A stretch of DNA of 58,319 nt from Gnetum montanum (taxonomy: Eukaryota; Streptophyta; Gnetopsida; Gnetales; Gnetaceae). Both the position numbers and the translations under genes were made by a program. The notes under the pieces were generated by a model that was not told where the DNA came from, ran no database searches, and saw nothing but the letters and a program-made list of their open reading frames with translations. Shown here one piece after another: positions 47,126-57,399 of this stretch. Each line of letters opens with the position of its first letter. The first letter of the stretch is position 1. The DNA lies in NCBI GenBank assembly GCA_015680685.1, contig MNCI01005936.1, positions 550,654 to 608,972 on the forward strand, given 5' to 3'.

Positions 47126-48147
47126 TGATGAGTACCAAGGTACCCCTACACCCAACCATATGAATCACAAGCATTCATGCATGATCCGGTCAAATTCTAT
47201 GGATGGGGCTAGTTGTGGCATCTAGATCATTATGTCTTGATCATAGTTCATTTTCTTCTCACTTGGACTAGTGGTAGCTTTATTACATATGGTTTAGTCC
47301 AAAGTGAGGCATATGATAATTGATGTTGTTTTGGCCTTATGCTACTCCTAATGGTAATAAAAAAATCAATTAATTAAGCTAATTAACAATGGAAAGGAAA
47401 GTCTAAACTAGCCTACAGGCAATGAGTGTCCATTCCTAGCTTGCCATACATATCCTAAACCCATGTATCCACTACAAAGATTAACAAGCACTATGCTACT
47501 AGGCGAACCAAGCAATACTGTTGTTGGGGTTATCAAGCAAATATGTGTTTACACCTAAAATTGGTCACGCTCATTCTGCCAATTCATTAATATGCATGGA
47601 AATTTAAATATTAAACAAGTACATGAAAAGTAAATTGCATGGAAAGTAAATCTAATCTAAGTCAAAGTGCTACAATGAATAAGAATCAATCTCGATCTTA
47701 TTTTCATTCATGGAATGTGTCTAGTTACATTGTCACTCGAATAAGATGCCATATAACTAACTTAGATACACTACAAGCACTCACTGACTGTTCTCTAAGA
47801 CTACAGAATAAAACTGCAAGAGTTTAGCTACTCTATTAACAAAGACTTATGTCCAAACTGTGTGCCCAAGCACTATATTTATAGGTTGGCATACATCTCA
47901 CGATATTAGATATCTAATAACGTAGCATGGGATCTTATATCGAATATGCGATATCAAGGCTCCAATATCAGAGCTAAGATATCAGAGCCAAGATATTAGA
48001 GCTAAGATATCAGAGCTAAGATATCAAAGCTTTGATATCTTAGCTAACCAAAAATTGACTTTTTGTCAAATATATGATATATAGCATCAACAATATCACA
48101 GATGCAACGTAGCATCAGCAATATCCTAGCCAATTGATGATTCATCA
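47126..48147 (-). mobile_element. Solo LTR F, inserted in element G
   Basis: 1022 bp, from TGATGAGTAC to GATTCATCA on the plus strand, flanked by GTTAG and ATTAG, a 5-bp duplication with one mismatch. No internal element sequence remains on either side, so it arose by recombination between the two LTRs of a full insertion. The TATA box is the complement of TATTTATA at 47876-47883. Between it and the U3 edge, 47975-48045, a unit of about 14 bp (GCTAAGATATCAGA) is repeated about four times. Sequence and length place it closest to the LTRs of E. Orientation is given by the U3 with the TATA box at the right end. Confidence 0.92.
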
Positions 48148-48315
48148 ATTAGCCATTGGATGCCTTCTTATTTTGGGACTACTACATACAAGCATTATCA
48201 TACACACACATGTTTAATGTAGTTGTTGCATATTGAGATGGTGAGATTTATAATTCTCCAAACCTTTTACACATAGTAGCATCTTATGTCACTATACATT
48301 ATGTATTTAATTTTC
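48148..48315 (-). pseudogene. Protease-region remnant of G, right of solo LTR F
   Basis: It aligns with A 14350-14520 (CCATTGGATGCCTTCTTATTTTGG; TATGTCACTATACATTATGTA against TATGTCACTATATGTGATGCA). It ends where the alignment jumps into LTR sequence, marking the deletion that removed gag. Confidence 0.7.
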
Positions 48316-48960
48316 TAATTAACTAATGATAATAAGTAAATATTAAACTAGTTTAGGATTATGATTGTCCATCTTTAATTCATGATCACATTTCTAAACA
48401 TGTGCACCAACTACTAAGTTATCAAGTAATATCACTACTAGGCATACCAAGTGAATTGCTACTAGCATTACTAACTTGGTATGTGTTAATGCTTAAAATT
48501 ATATCATGCTCATTCTGCAATTTAGTTATTGTCTAATGAAATGTAAATATTATGCTATGAAAAAAATAAAGAAAAATAGGAATTAAATGCATAAAATAGT
48601 AAAGTCTAAACTAAGTCATAATACTATAATGAACAGAGAGCCATCTTGATCTTTATTATCATAATAAATATGTCTAGATACAGTCTACTCAAATAAAGAT
48701 GCCAAACAATAAAGTCAAATTAACTTTGCATGTACCTACTAACTATTACAAAGAATGGAAAATGAAATTGATAAATTCTAGCCACTTGGTGACTGAAAGG
48801 TATCATAAGTGTAACTAGCAAGCATATATTTATAGTTAAAACTGATAGGGAGCCCTTACATTTGCAACTCAGCATTATTGACTATGACATTACCAATGCA
48901 ACATCATACTAGTAATATATATCAACTATCACATTACTTTGCAACCAATTAATAAAAACA
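48316..48960 (-). repeat. Partial 5' LTR of element G
   Basis: It follows the inner and 3' parts of the LTR at 38815-39679 (CTAATTAAC, CATGTGCACCAACTACTAAG, ACTACTAGGCATACCAAGTG, AATGAACAGAGAGCC). The first part of the LTR, about 200 bp, is deleted together with gag. The right end is uncertain, with CA at 48959-48960 the best guess. Confidence 0.65.
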
Positions 48961-50050
48961 CTTTTTTGATCAAATGGGCTACTAAGCTTTTTTTTTTAGT
49001 TTGTAGAATTATTGTAGTTATTCATATTTTAAGCTTAATTCAAGTGTATTATTCCTTCTTAGCTTCTTCCAAGCATTGATAGAATTATCAAAAACTTACT
49101 TTGAAGTGATAACAACAATCATAAGGCTTTTCATAGTGTTATTTGGGGAAAATTTCTTTCAAAACGAAGGGTGAACCCAACATTTAAGTTGGCTAATAGT
49201 AACTAAGATGAAAACTAGAAAGTTAAGCATGTTTTTCCTAGAGTAGTACTAGGATGGATGTTCTCTTGGAAATCTTTTTGATTAAAAAAAAGAGGGTGAT
49301 AGGCCTAGAATTATCTATATTAAACACAAAAGAATTTTATTAGTTACTAAACTAATAACTAGATGTGTAGAAGGGCAAGAATCTTGAAAGATTCTTTTTT
49401 TTTTTCCCTAAGAAAATTATATAGAAGTGAGAGAAACCTACTTATATTTGTGTTAATAAGGTTCATTGGGATTCCATCTAGCCATCTCCTACATTTAAGT
49501 TGAGTTCTTATAACTCAACTAATGAATTCAACAATGGGACTAATAGGCTTACTTTTTACCAACCTTATCATGTTGGTTAATTTTTGTCAAAGTATTAAGA
49601 TTCCTATGTTCTTAATTAGCATCAAGTTAGAACCAAGTGGAGCTTTCAAAGATAAGACATGGCAAAGTAAGATGTGGCTCAAGTGCTTAATTCATTATTT
49701 CACAAGTATTTGTAGGCAAGATGTTGTCATTTCAATTCATACATGGGGTACCATTATGTTCTTCTAAAGTATCATGTTGACTATGTAGTGTACCTATAGT
49801 CAAAGTATCTCTCTATGATTAATTCTTCTTCCATTCAAAAGTAGGAGACTTTTTGTATGAATGCTAATAGTTCACAAGACCTAGTGGAAAAAATATTTTG
49901 AAGTCTTTGTGCAATGTAGAATAAAAACCTACCAATGATATTGGTTGAATTGATTAATGGTAACAAGCTACTTGTAAAGTTAGAAATTATGCAAGATGAT
50001 TTGGAAAGCAATTTGCTAATGAAAAGCGTCAAGTTGAAGAGCTTGCAAAA
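48961..50050. other. AT-rich stretch upstream of the LINE remnant
   Basis: No domain can be named. An open frame of 81 codons starts at 49522 but resembles nothing I know. The stretch may include 5' parts of the LINE (endonuclease side) too decayed to recognise, or host DNA. Confidence 0.4.
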
Positions 50051-51206
50051 TTGTCAACAAAATGCAAATTCTTTGAAACTGAAATCCCTTTGATTTTCAA
50101 ACTCTAAAGGTCTTGGCTAAAGGTCATCATGCTAAACAATGGTGGGATTCTTTTGAAACTAAAAGTGCTCTCTTTGAAAGTCACATGTTATAGTTGAAAA
50201 TTTAAAATGAACCTTGTAAGGAATTTTTTAAATTTTTTAAAGGGACAAGTACCTAAATTGGAATTGATTTATATAAATAATTCCATCACTATAGATCTTG
50301 AGGTTATTAATAAATTTTTAGCAAATCAATTTTCTTCTATTTTTTCTTATGAAGGTTTTAGCAAGGAAACCTTTAAGAATACTAGTATACATATTTCCCA
50401 TCTTATAACATAAGCATATCAAAGTATTCTTGAAGTAGAAGTTACCATAAAAGAAATTAGAGTAACAACTTTTAGTTTAGGAGATGGAAAAGCTCTAAGA
50501 TTTTATTGTTTTCCAATTGAATTGTTTAAGAAGCATGAAAATATTATTGAAAATTATCTCTTTTCTAATTTTGATGAAGCTATTAAACAAGTTTCTATTG
50601 GTAAAAATATTAATAAAAATGTCATTCATCTTCTTTCTAAGGATCAAGATCTTCAACATTTTGGTAATTGGAGTACAATTTTAGCTAAATACATGGATTG
50701 CCAAATTTTGAATATTATAGAGGATATCATGGAACTTAAGCAAATAGGTTTCGTTAAAGGTAGACATAACTTATATAATGTTATTGTAGCATGGGAGCGA
50801 ATGAAGTGAGACTCTAATACTAAGATACTGCTTTTATTGAGTTACATTATGCTAAAGCTTATTATAGGATTGAGTTTCTCCTTTTCTCTTTAGTGATCAG
50901 TTTGTCAAGGTTATTCTCTAGCTCCCTATATTTTTATTATTTCAGTATATTTTCTTTCATATAACTTGCTTTACAATCTTTAAAGGAATATCTTTAAGGT
51001 AATTTCAATTGATGATCAAGGTATGCAATTGACAAAAATTTGGTGTATATTATAATGGTAATATTGATGACTAGGTTACTCTCGAGCATTGGAAAATCCT
51101 AAAAAAAATATTCTATCTTCAATATTTTAGAAATACCTTTTTCTTGTGAGCCTAATTTGAATATTTTGTAGAATTATGTGGTTGATAAAATTATAAAGAA
51201 GCTTAG
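50050..51206 (+). pseudogene. LINE (L1-type) reverse transcriptase remnant, 5' part
   Basis: Plus-strand frames give RT landmarks of plant L1-type LINEs in order. Block 1 is SLGDGKALRFYCFPIELFKK (usual N-G-K-A-P-G-x-D-G-F-P). Then come ENYLFSNFDEAIKQVSIGKN, INKNVIHLLSKDQD and GFVKGRHNLYNVIVAWERMK (usual GFVKGR). After a shift, motif A reads FIELHYAKAYYRIEF, with the catalytic Asp changed to His. Motif B is QGYSLAPYIFIIS. The YADD motif is deleted: ISIDDQGMQLTKIW runs directly towards NGNIDD. The segment ends VDKIIKKL at 51181-51204, where element C interrupts it. LINE RT copies RNA at a nicked target site; this copy is dead. Confidence 0.87.
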
Positions 51207-51998
51207 TGATGAGTGGCGAGGTACCCCTACACTCAACCATACGAATACGAGTGTTACACGCACAATCCGATCGAACCCCACAAACTAAGTGTCTACACAT
51301 CTTAGGAACACCTAAGGTTAATCAGTCGTTGTCTTCCCAAGCTTACTTGTATTTGTCACGGTTGTATGGTTAAGTAAGCTTGAGGCATGTGATTTTTATA
51401 TCGTTTATGTTTTATCGCCTATACTAAGAGAGGAAAGGGTGAAGAGACTTATTAACTAACTTTAACTAACTAAGCCTTAATTACCCTAGCATCAGTATTC
51501 ATTCCCACTTGCCATTTCACATCGTGAACCAATGCAATGCTGCTAGGATTACCAAATGCTATCCGTTGTTGGGATTACCAAGCGTAACGCACGTGCTCGA
51601 AGCGGTCGTACTAAATGCACTTAACTATGAGAGTTGAGGGTTGAGAAAGATCAAGTCCTAAGAAAGCATTTAAATAATCAATAGTAATTAAATCCTCATT
51701 AGCTTAGTCCATGCATTGCAAGGTTTATCCAAAACTTCGTCTTTATTGTTGTACACAATTGTGTGCTCAGGTACAAAATTGCTCGAATAAAGATCCGTTC
51801 ACTTTGGGACTCCTACTGCAGGCACATGGAAATTATTCTAACTCTGGAATGGAAAAATGGCAAGAGTTTTCGCTACAGTCTAGATCTAGATGGTGAAACA
51901 AGGGAGAGCCACCTCTGATATCGTGGGTGAAGAAACGATATCGCATACGATACATCGCATGCGCAATATTGTGGCCCATGCGATATCGTGTCCCATCA
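51207..51998 (-). repeat. 3' LTR of element C
   Basis: TGATGAGTGG to TGTCCCATCA on the plus strand. Compared with 57400-58179, the first 120 bases differ at about one in eight positions. It lacks the TATA box: the sequence around 51905-51925 (CACCTCTGATATCGTGGG) replaces CGCCTTTTATTTATAG of the other copy. The U3 end carries GATATCG palindromes. Confidence 0.93.
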
Positions 51999-53893
51999 TA
52001 CCCCCATGACTGAATAAAAACTTGTCCTCGAGTTCCTTACAAAATATTGGGAAGGTATGGGATTATTGACTTGAAGGGGACTAATGGTAAATGGGACGAC
52101 ATGTGAACGGATCATCATTACAAAACATGAAAAAACTGGCGTTCACGACAACAAGAGTGAACACTTTATACATTTGACATCAGGCCTTATTTGGTAGCTG
52201 AGAGAAAAGAGAGAAGAGAGAGGAATTCTGCTGCTGCCAATGCCAAGATTGCACCTTTTGTTATCCATCTGTAAGCACACCATCAATCTCGTTCCTTGCA
52301 TGACTGCTTCAGCACCGATCCATTCTAAGTGTTCCCTTCAGATCCAATCCGTTGTTGTATGATTGCCATCTGCACACACAACATAGTCTTATATTAGCAA
52401 GGGTAAATGAATTACAATGCAGTTGATACCTTGCTTTGGTGAAAGGTCCATTTGCTGAGTTGTGGTATGGCTGATTGCGGATTCTGGAGATATAATATGG
52501 TAACTACCGAAGGTGTAGGGGTTAGGAGAAAATCAAAAAAATTGGGTCAAGACCCCCATAACTAAGAGCGAACCTCCAGTAGCGATAGAATGAAGAAAGA
52601 AAAGGAATAAGAAAGATGGAGAAAAAGAGACAATTATAACATCAATGAAATGGATGTCAAGATCGAAATGAACAAAATAAGGTTGATTGCAGCAATGTTT
52701 AAGGGAAAAAAATTAACTGATGCACCAAAGAGGAATGTTAGTGGGTCCTCCCCAAAGTAGGCTCATGCCCTTAATGCCCTAACATTCCCACATTTAAAGA
52801 GTCCACAGGCTCTGGAAATGTCATTGGGAACAAAAGTTAAATTCTTAACCACAAGAATTTACCAAAAGGAAAACAATGCGTTAACCAAAATATACACCAA
52901 TGATACAACCAGCAATGAGGTGAATAATGGACGAAGAATGATGAGAAGAAGAGAATGGAATGGAGTCTCAAGAACAAGGTGGTGTACAACCCTTTGTGTG
53001 TTTAATGATTAATGTGACTTGGTAGATCCCATTCCAAGTTCAGCCTCAAACAAACCACATCTAGTGACTTTGCATTAATACATTCGGCTAATCCATCCTT
53101 CCAAAGTAACAAGAATGCCTTCTCCAAAGAGCCACCACCATTCTGACGAAATGAAAGATGAGAAGATAGGAAGCGAGAAAGGCCTTAGTTAGAGGGAACA
53201 TGTTTATTTTAATTCCATAACCAGTGCTTGTTGCCTAAATATTTATTTCATCTAAGGGGTGTGCTTTGAATTTCCACTTTTTTTTTCTTTTTCTTTTTTT
53301 TTCTTTTTTTTTTTTTTGCATTTGTATTTTTCGTGGGAACCACACCATGCAAAGACTTATTATTTTTATTTTTATTCACTTAGCTTCCTGATAATTGGGT
53401 AATGTCGAAATGGTAAGAAAACTCAAGAAGAAAAACATTCAAGCACCCAAGAGAATGGCCAACACAAATGCATTAAGTTCCCTTAAAGCCACACCCTTTT
53501 TAATCTTTGAGTCCTTCCTTAGTTTGAGAAATGCCCAGTCACCAATTCGTTTATAATTCTTATTAGTTTGAAGAAGAGGACTGTACAATTCCAAGCCAAG
53601 AGAGACCATAGAGATTTGTGGATGCATGGATGATGTGGACTCATTGCCTGTCATATCAAAAGAACCATACCTTAGTATCAACATTATAACTTAAAGGTAA
53701 AAACCAAGCATTAGCAACCAAAAGAAAACAGTTCATACCATATTTGGAGCACTTATTAGGTGACAAACTTAACAAAATGGATAAACACACACAAATAAAA
53801 GAAAAATTGTAAACGATGTTGTAAAACAAAAACAAGAAAAGTTAAAGAAATTTTTAAAACAAAAATCTAAAAAGAACTGAGGGCCTCAATTGA
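51999..53893 (-). other. 3' non-coding region of element C
   Basis: It aligns with the same region of A and B. It contains a pyrimidine-rich run at 53277-53318 (TTTTCTTTTT type) that is also present, shorter, in A and E. An open stretch of 81 codons at 53439-53684 on the minus strand has partial counterparts at 10713-11018 in A and 33190-33420 in B, but stops are placed differently, so coding is doubtful. Confidence 0.55.
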
Positions 53894-54130
53894 TTAGCAT
53901 AGGTGGCCATCTCCCCCATAACTGAATTGAAAGGGAGAGATCCGAAATAATGAGCATTTATTTGAATTTCTTAGAACTGTCCAACTTCTCCCAATTGATG
54001 TTTTTAGATTAAGGGTTGGAAGTTGGCGATGCTCATAATCTAAATTATCTATGCTTTCGTTGTGGATGCGAGTTGTTCCCCCAATTAGTTCCATGCATAT
54101 TGGTGGGTTGCTCTCTTGATTAGCTGTCAA
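53894..54130 (-). pseudogene. Fusion frame made by the pol deletion in C
   Basis: An open frame of 78 codons. Its first part is the spacer before RT (NLDYEHRQLPTLNLKTSIG, counterpart of A 14210-14270). At about 53960 it passes through the deletion junction, and it ends with the integrase C-terminal tail (SPFQFSYGGDGHLC, counterpart of SFQLSHGGDGHQC). The deletion thus left an in-frame join from the protease region to the integrase stop. No catalytic domain is inside. Whether such a protein was ever made is unknown. Confidence 0.75.
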
Positions 54131-54720
54131 TCACTGGGTGTTCTCTTGTTGTATGGTTACTACATACAAGCACCTTTGTATTGGAGTTTCATGGGCACAC
54201 CAATTGCATGCAGGAAATGCTAAGCTCTCCTGTACATCATCACCTTCAGTGTCACTGTATGTGATGCATGGAACTTTCTTCTTCTCGATCTTTCCATAAA
54301 TATTTTTCTTAGATATTTCTAGGGAAATATCATGGATCCCTAGGAATGCATTTATGGTACTGAGCCATGCCCTTCATATTATAATCAGGAAGTCCCTTTT
54401 ATTATTGTTGACTTATATCACTAGGAAATCAGTTGGGTATGACCAACCACACATAGTGGTAACAATGTCCTCCACAAGTCCCAAAGGGATAGTGATGGAC
54501 TAGTTAGCCAACTCCAATTGAATGTTGCTCTTCTTGAGTGGAGGCAAGTTCTAAGCTCTATACATTTATCATGATATTAAGTTGACTCTGGAACCTGAGT
54601 CAAGAAAAGCCTTACGTGGTTCACTCCCAGTGACTTGGAGGTAGATTAAGGGACTTCTGGGGTCATAGAGTTTCTTTGGAAGGTGGCCCACCTTTATCCA
54701 ATCAGTACGATATGTGTTAA
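54131..54720 (-). pseudogene. Protease region of element C
   Basis: The minus strand reads SEPRKAFLDSGSRVNLIS near 54570-54625, followed by a stop. The retropepsin-type D-S-G is intact here, in contrast to N-S-S in B and a damaged form in A. Upstream lies RRLFFRTNN, as in the other copies. Downstream, scattered frames continue through the I-I-x-G-R segment with stops. The family matures Gag. Confidence 0.7.
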
Positions 54721-57256
54721 CATAACCGTGTGCATTGAGCTCTGTTGTTGGTTTGAAGGGAGCTCTGAAGCCTTACTTGATGGAGGAGTGGTCATAGGCT
54801 CAACCGCTTGTGGTTGTGAAAGCTTGTTTGGATTGTTGGTTCTAAAGAAGAGTCTTCTCTTTGTACGGTTGCTAGAACCAACAGTGGGTTGAAGGTTTAC
54901 AGCTCTCGTAGCATTACATTATTGCGGTTGAGTGGGGAGTTCCCCTTGCATTGTTGGAGTAGGTGGTAGTGGAACTATCAGCGTAAGAGATGCGGATGAA
55001 TTCGGAGGATGGTATGCATGTGGAGTGTCCTTTCTAGGAGAGGGAGTCCTAAAATACTCTTAGACTTGGTAGTGATGTTGTGGGGTTGCGTGACCCATAG
55101 AGTCACTTGGAGAAACTTGTTGTTGCATGTAATAGCCATACAGATCTGGTTGTCGGTAAGGGTATTGTTGTCTAGGCGGTGGCATCCCCCATGACTATGG
55201 GTATTGCCACTGCTAGTGTTTCTCAATAGGTTGTGGTGGAGTTCCACTTGGATAGTATGTTAAGGGTGAACTGCCTTGGGTTACCTTGGGGATAAGATAA
55301 CCTCCAGGGTGCCTGCTGTTTGTTAAGTCTTGGATTGAGTGTATACACCCCAAACTCCTACAGATGTGAGATTATTGGGCAGCATCCTTTAGGATGGTCA
55401 TATTGGCAGATCTCACATCCACCGTTATTGTTCGTATCTGAATCCACAACCTCATCGGTGATAGTCATTTTTCCCTTACCCTTGTTACGTGCATGGTCTG
55501 AATCTCTCTTTTTTTTCTTATCATGGTCACTACTTCGCTCCTTAGACTCCTCTATGATTTTTAAAATGATTTCAAATCTACTATCTAAGGAGTCCCACAT
55601 CTGATCTACCTTAGCCAACACTTCGATTGTTAACTTTTGAAGCGGCAAGGTTTTTCTATTCACCAACTCTTCAAGTGGTGACTCATCCTCTTCCTCATAG
55701 AATCTTACTCCCTTCTTCCAGAGGGAAGGATCGCAGTTATACTCTTCCATGCTTTCTCTTGTCTATAGCTCTCCTTCTTCCTTAGCTACTTGCTCCAACA
55801 GTCTATGAACTTCATGGGACCTAAGCTCTAATAATCTCCCTTGGGCATATGTTCCAAGGGTTCTCCTAGTTTCATGTCTTAGCCCATCTACGAGATGGTG
55901 CAATTAATCCCGTTGTGCGTAATCATGGCCCGGGCAACGATGTAATAATGCATAATATCTGCCCATGGTAGCATCCAAGGATTTTTGATTACCCTGCTTC
56001 CATCCTTGGATCTGTTTACACAAGTTGGACACTCTAGAGTACGTTTGATATTTATCGTTGAATAGTTCTAGCATCGTACTCTATCATCTAATGGATTCTG
56101 ATTCTAAGGACCGGTACCAACTCTTTACTTCTTTTATGAGTGTCCTTGGAAACAACTTTAACTTCTGCCACTCATTTTCGATATTTTGCAAGGCACAGGC
56201 ATCGTGGAATGCCTGTAAGTGGTTCTGTGGATCAGCGTTGTATCCCCCCTCAAATCGGGGGATATTATTCATGTCAAGTCTCTTGATCCAGCTATCTTTT
56301 TGATGCTTTGTAGGTATTCTCACAACCTCCATAATATCTAACATACTTCGGGTGGCAAGTAGGGGTTCATCGTTGTCATCTCTTTCGTGGCGTCTGTGAT
56401 GCCTACGCGGTTTCTTACTTTCCCTTCTTCCATACCTTGACTCTCTAGAATGCCCTCGTCCTCGCTCTCGACTCTCTCGTCGAGGGTTCTCATTGTGCCT
56501 ACCCTTATCCTCACGGTTGTGTTCCTTGTGACTACGCCCTGATGTGGAAGGAGAGGGTGAATGATGTGATGAAGGTGAAGAAGAAGGGGAACCATCGCCA
56601 TGACGATGTTTCTTACCTTCTCTTCAATGGTTACGGCCCCAATCATGATGACAATCAGACTTCCCGCCTTTGTCATGTGTTTGTATTCCCTCATTGAACA
56701 CTTGGTGTTCTTGGGGATCAGAACCAAGGTTGTGAATTGTGGACTGTAGATTCTGATACCCCACCTCCTCACCATCGTTAGGAGGGGGAACGTCATTTTG
56801 TGGAGAACCTATTGAAATAGGTTCAACACCCTTGATTTCACTTATGACAGGTGAACTGTTATGGGGCCCCTTGCCCTTCATCGATGTATGGTAGCTCTCC
56901 TGCCGCGAGACCCTTAAATGTTGCGCCGCAGTGGGACGGTAATCCCTTATGTCATAATCACATGCAACGTATTCAACGTATAGTTGCGTCATGTCTATCT
57001 GTGCAAGAGCACGAAAGAGCATGTTAGGGATTGCACGATCTGGGAGTAACACTATGTTACCTTGTAAGTCTCTCCATCGCAATTGTTCATCCTGATGGAG
57101 GATAAAGGTAAAATCAAGTACATACTCATCGTGATGAGTATACACTACCCGATACTCTTGAGAAACTGGCGGATCTAGGTTACGTGTGTTAGACTGCCGA
57201 TGGTCTCTTGTGTGATCCCTAAGTGGTGAAGTGCTTTTATAAGAAGAAGAAGACAT
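54721..57256 (-). pseudogene. Gag of element C, nearly readable
   Basis: The start ATG at 57254-57256 opens 210 clean codons (MSSSSYKSTSPLRDHTRD; YVLDFTFILHQDEQLRW; LYVEYVACDYDIRDYRPTAA), closed by a TGA near 56624. The same frame goes on for about 185 codons to 56084. First comes a segment of about 80 residues dominated by Arg, Ser, His, Glu and Asp (GRSHKEHNREDKGRHNENPR, ERGRGHSRESRYGRRES). Then comes the capsid domain (DSWIKRLDMNNIPRFEGGY, QAFHDACALQNIENEWQKLK, SWYRSLESESI). Further on, 55358-55750 is open again with LVNRKTLPLQKLTIEVLAKV and an intact knuckle CEICQYDHPKGC (C-x2-C-x3-H-x3-C). It is structural and packages element RNA. The Arg/Ser-rich segment may bind RNA or target the nucleus. 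Only a few stops and shifts separate the parts. Confidence 0.85.
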
Positions 57257-57380
57257 TATTTATCTTGTCAGTGTGCTATTGACCGTTTAAATTTTCTTCT
57301 GATTAACCCTAAGGGTTCGTTTAAGCTTCCCAACAATGTGAACGATTTTCTATGTTCTACTTAGCACACAAACAACTTAG

Positions 57381-57398
57381 TCCCCGGCAACGGCGCCA
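57381..57398 (-). other. Primer-binding site of element C (perfect tRNA-Asp type)
   Basis: The minus strand reads TGGCGCCGTTGCCGGGGA, one base after the 5' LTR, exactly complementary to the 3' end of plant tRNA-Asp. This sets the reference for the decayed sites of A, B and E. Confidence 0.95.
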
Positions 57399-57399
57399 A

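Larger units (their letters stand above)
38815..48960 (-). mobile_element. Element G: old Athila-type element without gag
   Basis: Minus strand. The 3' LTR is at 38815-39679 and part of a related 5' LTR at about 48316-48960. Between them are a long 3' region with an unidentified frame, then integrase, RNase H and reverse transcriptase remnants, and the protease region. Gag and the primer-binding site are missing: the protease region joins the middle of the 5' LTR near 48316. The start of integrase is also deleted. Stops and indels are denser than in A or B, so G is probably the oldest Athila-type copy. Solo LTR F is inserted in its protease region. No convincing target duplication was found (TTATT on the left, CTTTT on the right). 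Confidence 0.75.

Noticed and set aside
38810-48965. TTATT/CTTTT as the target duplication of element G
   Set aside because: Only three of five bases match, and the right LTR edge is itself uncertain.
53439-53684. A conserved 3' gene in A, B and C (frames near 10713-11018, 33190-33420, 53439-53684)
   Set aside because: The DNA aligns, but open stretches use different frames and lengths and no shared protein is evident; treated as non-coding.
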